Below are positions 1 to 9,864 of a stretch of 64,000 bases of DNA, piece by piece (the stretch's first letter is position 1; each line of letters starts with the position of its first letter). Made by a program: the position numbers and the translations under genes. Below the pieces are notes generated by a model. That model did not search any database, was not told where the DNA came from, and worked only from the letters and a program-made list of their open reading frames with translations. This DNA comes from Cryobacterium breve (lineage in GTDB: Bacteria; Actinomycetota; Actinomycetes; Actinomycetales; Microbacteriaceae), in contig NZ_CP075584.1 in NCBI RefSeq assembly GCF_027594785.1, forward strand, positions 620,001 through 684,000, read 5' to 3'.

Positions 1-87
1 CTGGTGCCCGGTCGCGTGCTCGGGGGACGCCGGCAGCCCGGACTGGTCCGGGTAGAACGGGAACGGCTCTGGCCTGTCGTTGCTCAT
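1..87 (-). CDS. Hypothetical protein, N-terminal fragment
   Basis: The N-terminus of a minus-strand gene that runs off the left edge. It starts with ATG at 87, preceded by a purine-rich AGGGGAAG ribosome site. The visible 29 residues are rich in Pro, Asp and Glu and match no family I recognise. It lies 38 bases downstream of the nusB stop in the same orientation, so it may be the last part of the efp-nusB transcript. No function can be assigned. Confidence 0.5.
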   Translation of the reverse strand, partial: MSNDRPEPFPFYPDQSGLPASPEHATGHQ

Positions 88-125
88 GATCTTCCCCTGG
101 ACGAACGGAACGGTGCGGGACGAGC

Positions 126-566
126 CTAGGACGCTGCGGGAGCAGCCGGCGCCGGCGGTGCCGTCTGCGCGATCCTGCCGAGCAATCCGTTGACGAACCC
201 GGCGGAATCATCCGTCGACAGGATCTTCGCGGCCTCGACGGCCTCGTCGATCGCGACGGCGTGCGGGACGGCATCGTTGAACAGGATCTCCCAGATCCCG
301 ATCCGCAGGATGGCCCGGTCGACGACCGGCATCCGCTTGAGCGTCCAGCCCTGTGAATACGTCTCGATGAGTTCGTCGATCTCCTCGCGGTGATCGACGA
401 CACCGTCCACGATCTCGCGTGCGTACAGCCAGGAGGCCATCCGGGCGGGTTCGCTCGCGGCCCGCTGCGCCTCGGCGGCGAGAGACTCCGGGATCGTCGT
501 CTGCCGCACATCGGCGGCGTACAGGATGTCGAGGGCGCGCTTACGCGCCTTCGTGCGTGCGCTCAC
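126..566 (-). CDS. nusB: Transcription antitermination factor NusB
   Basis: NusB binds boxA RNA with NusE (S10) and supports antitermination of rRNA operons. The 146-residue product begins with the basic, helical N-terminus MSARTKARKRALDILYAAD typical of the all-alpha NusB fold and has the conserved VDRAILRIGIWEIL and AIDEAVEAAKILS helices. The C-terminus after about residue 135 is an Ala/Pro tail. The start is GTG at 566, overlapping the efp stop by one base (TAGTG), so the two genes are probably translationally coupled. Length and neighbours are normal for actinobacteria. Confidence 0.97.
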   Translation of the reverse strand: MSARTKARKRALDILYAADVRQTTIPESLAAEAQRAASEPARMASWLYAREIVDGVVDHREEIDELIETYSQGWTLKRMPVVDRAILRIGIWEILFNDAVPHAVAIDEAVEAAKILSTDDSAGFVNGLLGRIAQTAPPAPAAPAAS

Positions 567-1126
567 TAGTTGACGCGGCCGAGGTAGTCACCGGTGCGGG
601 TGTCGACCTTGACCTTGGTGCCCTGCTCCAGGAACAGCGGGACCTGGATCTGGAAGCCGGTCTCCACGGTGGCGGGCTTGGTTCCGCCGGTGGAGCGGTC
701 GCCCTGCAGGCCGGGCTCCGTGTACGTGATTTCGAGCACGACGGATGCCGGCAGCTCGACATACAGCGGGTTGCCGTTGTGGAGCGCGATGGTCACGTTC
801 TGGTTCTCGAGCAGGAAGTTCGAGGCTTCGCCGACGACGACGCTGGAGACGGTGAGCTGGTCGAAGTCGGACACGTCCATGAAGACGTAGGAGTCGCCGT
901 CCGCGTACAGGTACTGGAAGTCCTGGCGGTCGACGTTCTCGGTCTCGATCTTGGCTCCGGCGTTGAAGGTGCGGTCGACGGTCTTGCCCGTGACGACGTT
1001 CTTCAGTTTGGTGCGAACGAAAGCGCCGCCCTTGCCCGGCTTGACGTGCTGGAAGTCGGTGACGGCCCAAAGCTGGCCGTCCATGTTGAGGACGACGCCA
1101 TTTCGGATATCGGCGGTTGATGCCAT
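566..1126 (-). CDS. efp: Translation elongation factor P
   Basis: EF-P enters the ribosomal E site and relieves stalling at polyproline stretches. The 186 residues cover the three beta-barrel domains, with the N-terminal KOW-like domain carrying the loop KPGKGGAF; the tip lysine is residue 32. The C-terminal signature around [23 protein letters not shown] is intact. The start is ATG at 1126; the upstream GGAAA is a weak ribosome site. It is followed directly by nusB with a one-base overlap. No lysine-modifying enzyme (EpmA/EpmB) is in the window, which fits known actinobacterial EF-Ps reported to work without modification; that last point is inference. Confidence 0.97.
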   Translation of the reverse strand: MASTADIRNGVVLNMDGQLWAVTDFQHVKPGKGGAFVRTKLKNVVTGKTVDRTFNAGAKIETENVDRQDFQYLYADGDSYVFMDVSDFDQLTVSSVVVGEASNFLLENQNVTIALHNGNPLYVELPASVVLEITYTEPGLQGDRSTGGTKPATVETGFQIQVPLFLEQGTKVKVDTRTGDYLGRVN

Positions 1127-1263
1127 GGAAAGCGTTTCCGTTCATTCAGTTCAGTTAGGAAGGTGCGCGGCCGAATCGGCCTCAAACGAGTGTAGTTGCC
1201 CGGGAGCTCACAGCCAAAGGCTGGTGCTGTGCCGTTCTGATCCCGGTCGCTCCCACGCCACCG

Positions 1264-1672
1264 TCACTCCGCGAGCTCGGACACCCCGGTGTCATGGGCG
1301 ACGAACAGGCCGAGGATCGGCAGGACCTTTCCGAACGAGGCTCTCAGGCTCTCGGGCCCAGGCCTGGTCCGGTGCGGTGAGCTCTGCGGAGCCTGGGCGC
1401 TCGAGGGTCAGCACGATGCTCCCGCCAGGCGCGAAATCCGCAAGCACCGCGGTGAGGGTGGCGGCCATGCCGGCGCCGTCGCCGGGCTCCGGACGCAGCG
1501 GCAGGCCCCCGACGGGGATGAGCACCGGCAGTTGCCTGCCGTCGGCGTCGAAGAGCATCAGCCACAGCTGGTGGCTGATGGCGTGGCCGACGAGGTCGGC
1601 GACACGTTCGCGTGCCTCCTCGCGGGAGGTGACGGGCGGCTGGTCTTCGATGGAGAGGGAAGAAGAAGTCAT
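1264..1672 (-). CDS. Conserved small protein of unknown function (one apparent frameshift)
   Basis: I do not recognise this 135-residue protein. The N-terminal reading frame (from ATG at 1672) runs to about 1346 and the C-terminal frame continues LRASFGKVLPILGLFVAHDT to a TGA at 1264. Removing one base from GAGCCTGAG near 1346-1350 (giving GAGCTGAG) joins the two smoothly. The protein is soluble, with an alternating hydrophobic pattern (LMLFDADGRQLPVLIPVGG) that suggests a compact alpha/beta fold. It follows the DUF779 and aldehyde dehydrogenase genes on the same strand and probably shares their transcript, so a link to aldehyde metabolism is possible but unproven. Confidence 0.6.
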
Positions 1673-1765
1673 GCCGGACAGAATGCCCGGGCGGGCTCGC
1701 TCCGCGGCGGTTGTCCACAGGCGGATGCCGGCAGCCGGCCTGTTGAGGATGGGCCGCCGAAGGAG

Positions 1766-2191
1766 TCAGCCGAAGCTGTCCATCAGACGGGACCGGATCA
1801 GAAAACGCACGCCGCGCGGAGCTTCGAGGGAGAAGCCACTGCCCCGGCCGGGGACGAGGTCGACCGTGAGGAAGGTGTGACTCCAGTATTCGAACTGCTC
1901 TGCGGACATCCAGAAGTCGACGACCTGGGCGGTTTCGCCGGCCGGCGCGATGTCGAGCCGGCCCAGCAGCACGTCGCGGTCGGAGGTGATGAACTCCCCT
2001 GCCGGAAAGCACATCGGGGAACTGCCGTCGCAGCATCCGCCGGACTGGTGGAACATGAGCGGTCCGACCTCGGACCAGAGCTCACGCAGGGTGCCGACCG
2101 CGGCCGGCGTGAATTCGACTCGCGGGGTCGTCTCCCCCGGAATGGTGACGGCGGCGATGACCGTGGTGAGTGCGGGCGCTGCTGGCGACAT
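1766..2191 (-). CDS. DUF779 family protein
   Basis: A 141-residue protein with the DUF779 hallmark MFHQSGGCCDGSSPMCFPAGEF: a pair of adjacent cysteines, a third cysteine and a histidine that may bind metal. DUF779 genes are commonly found beside NAD-dependent aldehyde dehydrogenases, as here (dehydrogenase at 2324-3847, upstream on the same strand); no biochemical role is established. I chose ATG at 2191 because AAAGG lies about eight bases upstream; an in-frame ATG at 2230 would add 13 residues that are not family-like. Confidence 0.85.
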   Translation of the reverse strand: MSPAAPALTTVIAAVTIPGETTPRVEFTPAAVGTLRELWSEVGPLMFHQSGGCCDGSSPMCFPAGEFITSDRDVLLGRLDIAPAGETAQVVDFWMSAEQFEYWSHTFLTVDLVPGRGSGFSLEAPRGVRFLIRSRLMDSFG

Positions 2192-2323
2192 TGCCTGGCC
2201 TTTCAGATTCGATTCACACTCGATGGTCATCGGGCGGGATGTGCACCAACGGTACTCGGGGTGCGGTTCGGTCGAAAGGGGCCGCCGGTCGATGCCGGCG
2301 ACCCCTGTCGATTCGATGCTGGT

Positions 2324-3847
2324 TTAGAAGAAGCCGAGCGGCTTCTCCGAGTAGGACACGAGCAGGTTCTTGGTCTGCTGGTAGTGCCCGAGGGCGAGCT
2401 TGTTGTTCTCGCGGCCGATGCCCGAGCTCTTGTAGCCGCCGAAGGCAGCACCAGCGGGGTAGTGGTGGTAGTTGTTCACCCACACCCGGCCGGCGTGGAT
2501 GTCGCGGCCGGCCCGGTAGGCCACGTTGCCGTTGCGGGACCAGACTCCGGCGCCGAGGCCGTAGAGGTTGTCGTTGGCGATCGAGATGGCGTCCTCATAG
2601 TCGGAGAAGCTCGTCACAGCCAGGACCGGTCCGAAGATCTCTTCCTGGAAGATGCGCATCTTGTTGTTGCCCTCGAAGATGGTCGGCTGCACGTAGTAGC
2701 CGCCGCTCAGCTCGCCGCCGAGATCGACGCGCTCGCCGCCGAGGGCGAGACGGGCGCCCTCCTGCTTGCCGATGTCGATGTACGACAGGATCTTCTCGAG
2801 CTGGTCGTTGCTCGCCTGCGCCCCGACCTGGGTGTCAGTGTCGAGCGGGTTCCCCTGGATCGCCTTGCGGGTACGTTCGATCGCACTGCCGAGGAAGCTC
2901 TCGTAGATCGGCTTCTGCAGGAGCGCCCGGCTCGGTGCCGTGCAAACCTCGCCCTGGTTGAAGGCGAAGAGCACAAAACCTTCCTGGGCCTTGTCGTAGA
3001 AGCTGTCCTGCTCCTGGGCGACGTCACTGAAGAAGATGTTCGCGCTCTTGCCGCCGAGTTCGACGGTGGCAGGGATGATGTTGGCACTCGCGTACTGCAG
3101 GATGAGACGGCCGGTCGTGGTCTCCCCCGTGAACGCGATCTTGCGGATCCTGGGGGAAGAGGCGAGCGGCTTGCCTGCTTCGAGGCCGAACCCGTTGACG
3201 ATGTTGAGCACGCCGGGCGGCAGGATGTCGCCGATCAGTTCGATCAGCACCATGATCGACACCGGGGTCTGCTCTGCCGGCTTCATCACGATCGCGTTCC
3301 CGGCCGCGAGGGCGGGAGCGAGCTTCCAGACGGCCATCAGGATCGGGAAGTTCCACGGGATGATCTGGCCGACGACGCCGAGCGGCTCGTGGAACTGGTA
3401 GGAGACGGTGTCGTTGTCGAGTTCGGCGTGGTCGCCGTCCTGCGAGCGGATCGCCGCGGCGAAGTAGCGGAAGTGGTCACTCGCGAGCGGAAGGTCGGCG
3501 TTCAGCGGTTCGCGGATGGGCTTGCCGTTGTCCCAGGTCTCAGCGACGGCGAGCAGTTCCTTGTTGGCGTCGATGACGTCGGCGATCTTGTTGAGCACGG
3601 CGGCGCGCTCAGTCGCCGTGGTCTTGCCCCAGGCGGGCGCTGCCCGGTGGGCGGCGTCGAGGGCGAGTTCGATGTCCTCCGCCGTTCCGCGGGCGACCTC
3701 GGCGAAGGGCTTGCCGTTCACCGGGGAGATGTCCTCGAAGTACTGGCCCTTGACGGGCTTGACCCAGCCTCCGTTGATCCAGTTCTCATAGCGGGGCTTG
3801 AAGGTGACTTTGGCGCCCGGGGTTCCGGGGTTGGCATAGACGGTCAT
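2324..3847 (-). CDS. exaC: NAD-dependent aldehyde dehydrogenase (ExaC/acetaldehyde type)
   Basis: A 507-residue cytosolic aldehyde dehydrogenase oxidising aldehydes (probably acetaldehyde) to acids with NAD. Seen: the cofactor-site motif [20 protein letters not shown], the Rossmann segment [12 protein letters not shown], the general-base glutamate in [12 protein letters not shown], the catalytic cysteine in [11 protein letters not shown], and [10 protein letters not shown] near the C-terminus. These match the ExaC/AldA group that follows alcohol dehydrogenases. ATG at 3847 is preceded by GAGGAGAG. It is flanked by DUF779 downstream and a GAF regulator upstream, an arrangement seen for acetaldehyde dehydrogenases in actinobacteria. 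Substrate is inferred from family. Confidence 0.93.
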   Translation of the reverse strand: MTVYANPGTPGAKVTFKPRYENWINGGWVKPVKGQYFEDISPVNGKPFAEVARGTAEDIELALDAAHRAAPAWGKTTATERAAVLNKIADVIDANKELLAVAETWDNGKPIREPLNADLPLASDHFRYFAAAIRSQDGDHAELDNDTVSYQFHEPLGVVGQIIPWNFPILMAVWKLAPALAAGNAIVMKPAEQTPVSIMVLIELIGDILPPGVLNIVNGFGLEAGKPLASSPRIRKIAFTGETTTGRLILQYASANIIPATVELGGKSANIFFSDVAQEQDSFYDKAQEGFVLFAFNQGEVCTAPSRALLQKPIYESFLGSAIERTRKAIQGNPLDTDTQVGAQASNDQLEKILSYIDIGKQEGARLALGGERVDLGGELSGGYYVQPTIFEGNNKMRIFQEEIFGPVLAVTSFSDYEDAISIANDNLYGLGAGVWSRNGNVAYRAGRDIHAGRVWVNNYHHYPAGAAFGGYKSSGIGRENNKLALGHYQQTKNLLVSYSEKPLGFF

Positions 3848-3927
3848 TTCTCTCCTCGTCGACGACGGTGTCGGTGGGGTCCGCCTGCTGCGGACCTGGG
3901 CCGAGCGTACGGTGAGAGACCGTTGCG

Positions 3928-5416
3928 TCAGGGTTGCGGGAGGTTGCGCCCGGCACCCGGGGGGCCGGCGTCGGCCAGGTCTGCCTCGATCTTCGCGAGG
4001 CGAGCGACGACGGCTGCCCGTTTCGGCGACCGGGGCGGCAGCAGTTCCAGGCACGCGCGCCAGACCTCCTCGTCCCAGGCGGCCTCGTCGCTGCGGGCGT
4101 ACTCGAGGAGCAGGTCGGGGCTCGCGTCGCTCAGCAGCGCCTGCCGCAGCCGGGAACTGATCTCCGATCGGATTTCGACGATACCGGGGGCGACGGAGGC
4201 GGGCAGCAGCGGCCCGCGATAGGTGCCGAGCGCCACCCGGTGGGCGCCGCGCTCGAGGAGGGCGAGCACGCGCTGCGCGTCCAGTTCGACCGGCGAACCG
4301 AGCCGGTATGGCCGGGAGGCGATCGAGAGGGGCGGCGTCGTTCCGTCGAGGACCTTCCGCAGGCGGACCATCTCCGCGCGCAGGTTGTCGACGGAGTTCG
4401 ACTGGTCGCTCAGCAGCTGGGACAGCCGGTCGGCGGTCAGGCCGTCCCGGTACCACGCGAGCAGAGTGAGGATCTCTGCGTGGCGCGGGCTGAGCTCAAA
4501 GGTACCGAGACCGTTCTCGAGGAGACCGGTGTCGCGCCCGAGCACAGAGACCCGGGCATTCGTCGGGCGCCTCTGGGTCGGGACCGCCGGCGCCTGCGCG
4601 AATCCGGCGACACGTACGACCGCGCGTTCGAACGAGCCGCTGTGTCCTGGTCCGTTGCCGCTTCGATCGCGCAGCCGCTGGATGCGCAGTTCGGCCTCCA
4701 CCGCCCAGGCTGCCGCCTCGACGAGCGGAAGCGTCTGGGGGCCGACGGCATCGTCGCCGCCCGTGACGTCGATGACGCCGAGGATCGTGCCGGAGTCCGG
4801 GTCGTGGATCGGCACGGCCGTGCAGGCTCCACGAGTGCGCGAGCCGGTTGAAGTGCTCCGCGCGCTGGATCTGGATGCCGTGGTCGAGCGCAAGGGCCGT
4901 GCCCGGGGCGCTTGTGCCGACCCGGCGTTCCGACCAGTCGGCTCCCTCGACGAACAACATGCCCTCGGCACGGCGACGCACGGTGCGGTCGCCGTCGATC
5001 CAGAGAAGCCTGCCGGACTCGTCCCCGATGGCGACGATGAGACCGGACTCGAGGGAATGCCGGATCAGAAGGCTCTGGACGACAGGGAGCACGGCGGAGA
5101 GCGGATGCCGGTCGCGCAGCTCCCTGAGCTCGTCGGACGACAATTCCGGCTCGGGTGCCGGGCGGGCGGGATCGATGTGCAGTGACAAGGACCGTTCCCA
5201 GGATTCCTGGACGAGCCTGCGCACGCCGCCGCGGGCATCCGCGATCAGGTTCGAATCGGCGAGGGCGCCTGCACCGAAGGCGGGAAGGAGGCGGGCCGGC
5301 CCCGGACCGGCGCCGGCAGCGAATGCCGAGCCCAACGCGGACTCGTGCGCCCTGGCGAGTTTCAGCACGACGTCCCGAGCGGGTTCACCTGTCGACCCCA
5401 CGGTCCATTGGTTCAC
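3928..5416 (-). CDS. GAF-domain transcriptional regulator (one apparent frameshift)
   Basis: About 495 residues once one base is removed from GGAGCCTGC at 4824-4828, which restores the GAF-typical [20 protein letters not shown]. The N-terminal third resembles AcoR-type sensor regions (ESWERSL, then a GAF domain at roughly residues 100-245). There is no sigma-54 AAA+ domain; instead the C-terminal half has [21 protein letters not shown] followed by a likely winged helix (about residues 300-370) and a helical tail. It sits just upstream of the aldehyde dehydrogenase on the same strand and most likely controls it. The start at 5416 is the longest option and is uncertain. Confidence 0.8.
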
Positions 5417-5500
5417 CCTGTTCTCCGATCGGCTCTGGTCGGCGACCGGGCGCCTGCCCGCTCAGTCCATCATTCTAAGACCCATTCCTCGACGACGGCG

Positions 5501-6631
5501 TCAGGACCCGATTTCCTGGTACGCGGCGAAGAGCAGGGACGAGTCCGGGCCTTCGAGCACCGTCGGCTTCCCGATGTCGTCGAGCACGATGAAGCGGAGC
5601 ATGCCACTGCGGGTCTTCTTGTCGCGCTGCATCGTCGCGAGCAGGGTGTTCCACCGGCCGACCGGGTAGCTCGTCGGCAGGGTGAGTGACTCGAGGATAC
5701 TGCGGTGCCGGTCGGCCGCCTCGTCGGACAGCCGGCCGCTCAGCCGCGCGAGCTCTGCGGCGAACATCATGCCCACCGAGACGGCTGCGCCGTGCCGCCA
5801 GCCGTACCGTTCGGCGTGCTCGACGGCGTGGCCAAGGGTGTGCCCGTAGTTGAGGATCTCGCGCAGCCCGGATTCCTTGAAGTCGGCGCCGACGACGCGG
5901 GCCTTCATTTCGATCGAGAGTTCGAGCACGCGGCGGAACTGCGGTGTCTTCGGGTCCGTCACGGCCGAGACATCCGCCTCGACGATGTCGAGGATCTCGG
6001 GCACCTGGATGAAGCCGGCCTTCACGATCTCGGCGAAGCCGGCGAGGACCTCGTTGCGGGGCAGGTCGTCGAGCACGTCGAGGTCGCAGATCACGGCGGC
6101 GGGTGCGTAGAAGGTGCCGACGAGGTTCTTGCCCTCCGCGGTGTTGATGCCGTTCTTGCCGCCGACGGCCGCATCGACCATGCCGAGCACGCTCGTCGGA
6201 AGCTGGACGAGGCGAACGCCGCGGAGCCAGGTGGCAGCGACGAAACCGGCGAGGTCGGTCGCGGCTCCGCCGCCGAACCCGATCACGGCGTCGGTCCGGC
6301 TGAAGTCGGCCTGGCCCATCACCTGCCAGCAGAATGCGGCGACCTCGACCCGTTTGGCGGCCTCGGCATCCGGGACCTCGGCAATGAGCACCTCGTAGTG
6401 GGCGAGCAGGCCCTCTCGGAGGGCAACGGCGCGCGCGCCGAGCGTGGAGGTGTGCACGATGAGCACCTTGGCGACCTTCGGGCCGAGCTGTTCCGCGACC
6501 TCGGAGAGCAGGCCGCGACCGATGATGACCGGGTAGCTGTCGACTCCCGACACCGTGATGACGGTCGTCTCCGCTGTCTCGGTCTTCTCTGCGGTCTCTG
6601 TGCTCACGGTGTTGTCAGGAACGTCAGTCAT
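5501..6631 (-). CDS. aroB: 3-dehydroquinate synthase
   Basis: Second step of the shikimate pathway: DAHP to 3-dehydroquinate, with NAD and a divalent metal. The 376-residue protein has the NAD-binding GFGGGAATDLAGFVAATWLRG, the substrate-binding PTSVLGMVDAAVGGKNGIN and the metal-ligand region LNYGHTLGHAVEHAERYGWRHGAAV. The first 20 or so residues are a Thr/Glu-rich extension. The ATG at 6631 overlaps the aroK stop by eight bases, so aroC-aroK-aroB form a coupled operon. aroQ, often next, is absent here. Confidence 0.97.
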   Translation of the reverse strand: MTDVPDNTVSTETAEKTETAETTVITVSGVDSYPVIIGRGLLSEVAEQLGPKVAKVLIVHTSTLGARAVALREGLLAHYEVLIAEVPDAEAAKRVEVAAFCWQVMGQADFSRTDAVIGFGGGAATDLAGFVAATWLRGVRLVQLPTSVLGMVDAAVGGKNGINTAEGKNLVGTFYAPAAVICDLDVLDDLPRNEVLAGFAEIVKAGFIQVPEILDIVEADVSAVTDPKTPQFRRVLELSIEMKARVVGADFKESGLREILNYGHTLGHAVEHAERYGWRHGAAVSVGMMFAAELARLSGRLSDEAADRHRSILESLTLPTSYPVGRWNTLLATMQRDKKTRSGMLRFIVLDDIGKPTVLEGPDSSLLFAAYQEIGS

Positions 6632-7185
6632 GCGTGTTCTGCCCTCTCAGGGTCCAGGCCACGACATCGTCGGCGATGGAGTCCATCGGGCGATTCGAGG
6701 TGTCGATGTGGAGGCCGGCGAGCTCTTCGTAGAGCGGGCGGCGAAGTTCGTAGATGCGGGTCCAGTCGGAGAGCCCGCCGGCAAGCAGCGGCCGTTTTCC
6801 ACCGTTGATCCGCCCGGCAACGGCCTGCTCGGTCACGCTCAGGTAGACCACCCGGCACCGGGCGAGGTCGGCACGGGTGCCCGGATCGAGCACAGGCTCC
6901 CCCGCCGAGGGAGACGACGGCCCGGGTGGCGAGGGCCTGGCCGACGGCAATCCGTTCCAGCGCACGGAAGTGCTCTTCGCCGTACCTGCTGAAGAGGTTC
7001 GCGATGGAACCGTGCCCGGAGACGACGAGCGCATCCGTGTCCACGAATGGAACACCGAGGACCCGTGCCACCCGCTTGCCGACCCTGGTCTTTCCCGCAG
7101 CCATCGGCCCGATCAACACGAGCGGGAACTCGGGCCGGTCGCTGTCCCCTGCCGGTTCCGGCACGGCGGGCAGGTCCGGCGTCAC
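6624..7185 (-). CDS. aroK: Shikimate kinase (one apparent frameshift)
   Basis: Phosphorylates shikimate at the 3-hydroxyl using ATP. After removing one base from GGAGCCTGT at 6894-6898 the product is about 186 residues with Walker A GPMAAGKTRVGKRVA, the shikimate-binding DTD in FVDTDALV, FSRYGEEHFRALE, and the Walker B-like LGGGAV at the repair point; the lid and C-terminal helix follow (GGKRPLLAG). The start is GTG at 7185, 13 bases after the aroC stop. The unrepaired reading loses the kinase C-terminal half, which would be surprising in an essential pathway gene. Confidence 0.9.
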
Positions 7186-7198
7186 AGTGCCGCCGTGA

Positions 7199-8419
7199 TC
7201 ACAGCGAAGCGTCGCTCGACGCGCCCGTCTTGAGGTTGGCGGGGATGTGCGCGAGGTAGGACTCCAGGTTGCGCCTGGTCTCGTCGATCGAGTCTCCGCC
7301 GAACTTCTCCAGCACCGAGTTGGCGAGGACGAGCGCGACCATGGCCTCGGCGACGACGCCGGCCGCCGGAACGGCACAGACATCCGACCGCTGGTGGTGG
7401 GCCGGGGCGGCCTCGCTCGTCGTGACGTCGACGGTGCGCAGTGCCCGCGGGATCGTAGCGATCGGCTTCATGCCCGCCCGCACCCGCAGCACGGTTCCCG
7501 TGCTCATGCCGCCCTCCGTGCCGCCAGCGCGGTCGCTGACCCTCTGGATGCGGCCGTCGGACTGCACGAGCTCATCGTGGGCGTGCGAGCCGCGGCGGGT
7601 CGTGGTGAGGAACCCGTCCCCGACCTCGACGCCCTTGATCGCCTGGATGCCCATCAGCGCCGCCGCGAGCTGGGAGTCGAGTCGCCGGTCCCAGTGCACG
7701 AACGAACCGAGACCGGGCGGCAGGTTGTACGCCAGCACCTCGACGACACCGCCGAGGGTGTCGCCGTCCTTATGGGCCTGGTCGACCTCGGCCACCATCA
7801 GCGCGCTCGTCGCAGCATCGAAGCAGCGCAGCGGGTCGGCGTCGAGGGTCTCGACGTCGTCCGGATGCGGCAGCAGGGCGTCCTCCGGCACGCGCACGGG
7901 ACCGATCGCGAGGGTGTGGCTGACGAGGCGGATGCCGAGTTCGGCCAGGAACGACCGGGCGACGGCGCCGAGGGCGACCCGGGCGGCGGTCTCGCGGGCG
8001 CTGGCTCGCTCGAGGACGGGCCTGGCTTCGTCGAAGCCGTACTTCTGCATGCCGACCAGGTCGGCGTGTCCCGGCCTGGGCCGGGTGAGCGGGGCGCCGC
8101 GGCCGCGGGTGCTCTGCGCCTCTCCCGGAGCGGTCTCGACGGGATCCGCACTCATGACCTCTGACCATTTGGGCCATTCGGTGTTGCCGATCCGCAGCGC
8201 GACAGGCCCGCCGAGGGTGAACCCGTGCCGGACGCCGCCGGAAATGGTGAGCTCGTCCTGTTCGAACGTCATCCGGGCACCCCGGCCGTAGCCGAGTTTG
8301 CGGCGCGCGAGATCGAGGCGGATCGAATCGAGTGTGATCGGGATCCCTGCGGGCAAACCCTCGACAATGGCGACGAGTTCGGGGCCGTGGGACTCTCCTG
8401 CGGTGAGCCAACGAAGCAT
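7199..8419 (-). CDS. aroC: Chorismate synthase
   Basis: Last common step to aromatic amino acids: EPSP to chorismate, needing reduced FMN. Signatures visible: [20 protein letters not shown] at the N-terminus, [34 protein letters not shown], and [21 protein letters not shown] with the downstream [17 protein letters not shown]. About 406 residues, normal for the family. ATG at 8419 has GGAAGGA eight bases upstream, a better fit than the in-frame GTG at 8425. First gene of the aroC-aroK-aroB operon. Confidence 0.97.
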   Translation of the reverse strand: MLRWLTAGESHGPELVAIVEGLPAGIPITLDSIRLDLARRKLGYGRGARMTFEQDELTISGGVRHGFTLGGPVALRIGNTEWPKWSEVMSADPVETAPGEAQSTRGRGAPLTRPRPGHADLVGMQKYGFDEARPVLERASARETAARVALGAVARSFLAELGIRLVSHTLAIGPVRVPEDALLPHPDDVETLDADPLRCFDAATSALMVAEVDQAHKDGDTLGGVVEVLAYNLPPGLGSFVHWDRRLDSQLAAALMGIQAIKGVEVGDGFLTTTRRGSHAHDELVQSDGRIQRVSDRAGGTEGGMSTGTVLRVRAGMKPIATIPRALRTVDVTTSEAAPAHHQRSDVCAVPAAGVVAEAMVALVLANSVLEKFGGDSIDETRRNLESYLAHIPANLKTGASSDASL

Positions 8420-8494
8420 GCCCACTATCCTTCCACAGGCTTTCCCTGGCTCAGGCGCTCAGGCAGTGGCAGTAGCGGTGTCCGTGTCATGCGC

Positions 8495-9862
8495 TCAACC
8501 ATATTCGGGGTGGTCCTTCATCCAGGCCTGCCACTGGGCGACGCCGGCTTCGTGTTCTGCTGCGGTGGTCGAGAAGATGGTCTCGCCGGTGTCGAGGTTC
8601 CAGGTCACGAAGTACAGCCAGGTCCCGTCGGCGGGGTGCAGGGCGGCGTTGATCGCGAGGTCCCCCGGGTTCGAGATCGGGCCGACCGGGAGACCGGGGT
8701 GCACATAGGTGTTGTATGCGTTGCCTGCGTCTGCGCGTTCGGCATCCGTCGTCGTGACGACGTTCGTGTGCCCGGTGCCGTATGCCACCGTCGCGTCGGA
8801 CTGCAGCAGCCCGCTTTGCCACTGGGCGGGGTCGAGCCGGTTCAGGAACACCCGGGCCACCTTGGGGTAGTCGGCGGCGAGGCCGGCCTCTTTCTGGATG
8901 AGGGCGGCGAGAACGACGGTCTTCCACCGGTCGGCTGCCGCGACCCCGGCGGAGTCCAGGGCCTGGAACTGCCGGTCGACGAGGGTCTTGAGTGCGTCCT
9001 TCGCGGTGACGCCCGGAGCGAAGGTATACGTCGCGGGGAACAGGAACCCCTCGAGCTTGGTGGCCTCGGCGGGAAGGCCGAAGGCCGCGACATCCTTCGA
9101 CGCCGCCTGGAGGTCGGCGAGCGGGAGGTTCGTCCCCTCGCTCACGAGTTGCAGGATGTCCGCCTCCGCCGTTCCCTCCGGGATCACGACGGTCTGTTCG
9201 AGCCTGCTCGCGGGGTCCTGGAGCGCGGTGAGCGCCGCGCTCGCGCTCATCTTGGTCATGAGCTGGTACGCGCCGGGCTGGAAGACCGGAGCGGGGGTGA
9301 CCTTCAGGAGGAGCTTGTAGAAGGCCTCGTAGCTCTTGACGACGTCCTGGGACACCAACGTGTTCGCCACGTCGGACCCCGTCTCACCGTCGTGGATCAT
9401 GACCACGACCTTCGTCTCGCCAGACCCGGAATAGTCGGCGGGACCCGCGAGGGTCGCCTGCAGCTGGGAGATGGGGCCCTGGAGGGCAAAGACGGCGCCT
9501 GCCACGAGCGCCACCAGCACGACGAACGCGATCAGGCAGCCCCAGGCGCCCCTGCGGCGCCGTTTGGTCGGTCGCGGTGGCTCGGAGCCGAGTTGGGAGC
9601 GACGGGCCGACCGCGACGTCGGCGGAGCCTCCGTCGTGGTTCGGAGGGACCGGCGGGTGGGGAAAGCTCCGTCGGCGGCGGCTCCTGAGCGGCCGGCGTC
9701 GACGGCGGCCGGTGTCTCGTCATGCGGAGTCAGCAGGCCAGCCCAGGGATTGACCGGGGTTTCCGCGCCGGGCGCCGGGGTCGCGTGGGTACCGTGCGGC
9801 TGGGACGGCGGTGAACTCAGACGTGCCGGGTCGTCCCGGGGGTCGAGCGAGGGGTGGGACAC
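8495..9862 (-). CDS. mltG: Endolytic transglycosylase MltG
   Basis: A 455-residue membrane-anchored YceG-family enzyme that cleaves nascent peptidoglycan and ends glycan strands. Residues 1-100 form a Pro/Ser/Arg-rich cytoplasmic tail, about 105-127 a single transmembrane helix (GCLIAFVVLVALVAGAVFAL), and then a LysM-like region and the catalytic domain. The conserved glutamate lies in LAALIQKEAG. The GTG at 9862 starts two bases after the ruvX stop. The alaS-ruvX-mltG order upstream of aroC is typical for actinobacteria. Confidence 0.95.
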   Translation of the reverse strand: MSHPSLDPRDDPARLSSPPSQPHGTHATPAPGAETPVNPWAGLLTPHDETPAAVDAGRSGAAADGAFPTRRSLRTTTEAPPTSRSARRSQLGSEPPRPTKRRRRGAWGCLIAFVVLVALVAGAVFALQGPISQLQATLAGPADYSGSGETKVVVMIHDGETGSDVANTLVSQDVVKSYEAFYKLLLKVTPAPVFQPGAYQLMTKMSASAALTALQDPASRLEQTVVIPEGTAEADILQLVSEGTNLPLADLQAASKDVAAFGLPAEATKLEGFLFPATYTFAPGVTAKDALKTLVDRQFQALDSAGVAAADRWKTVVLAALIQKEAGLAADYPKVARVFLNRLDPAQWQSGLLQSDATVAYGTGHTNVVTTTDAERADAGNAYNTYVHPGLPVGPISNPGDLAINAALHPADGTWLYFVTWNLDTGETIFSTTAAEHEAGVAQWQAWMKDHPEYG

Positions 9863-9864
9863 GA

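Noticed and set aside
1289..4222. Very long plus-strand open frame (977 codons) and similar ones at 9811-11733 and 22780-24891
   Set aside because: They are antisense shadows of the aldehyde dehydrogenase and regulator, of alaS/ruvX/mltG and of secD/yajC; composition is Arg/Gly/Ala/Val-rich without any domain, as expected from high GC.
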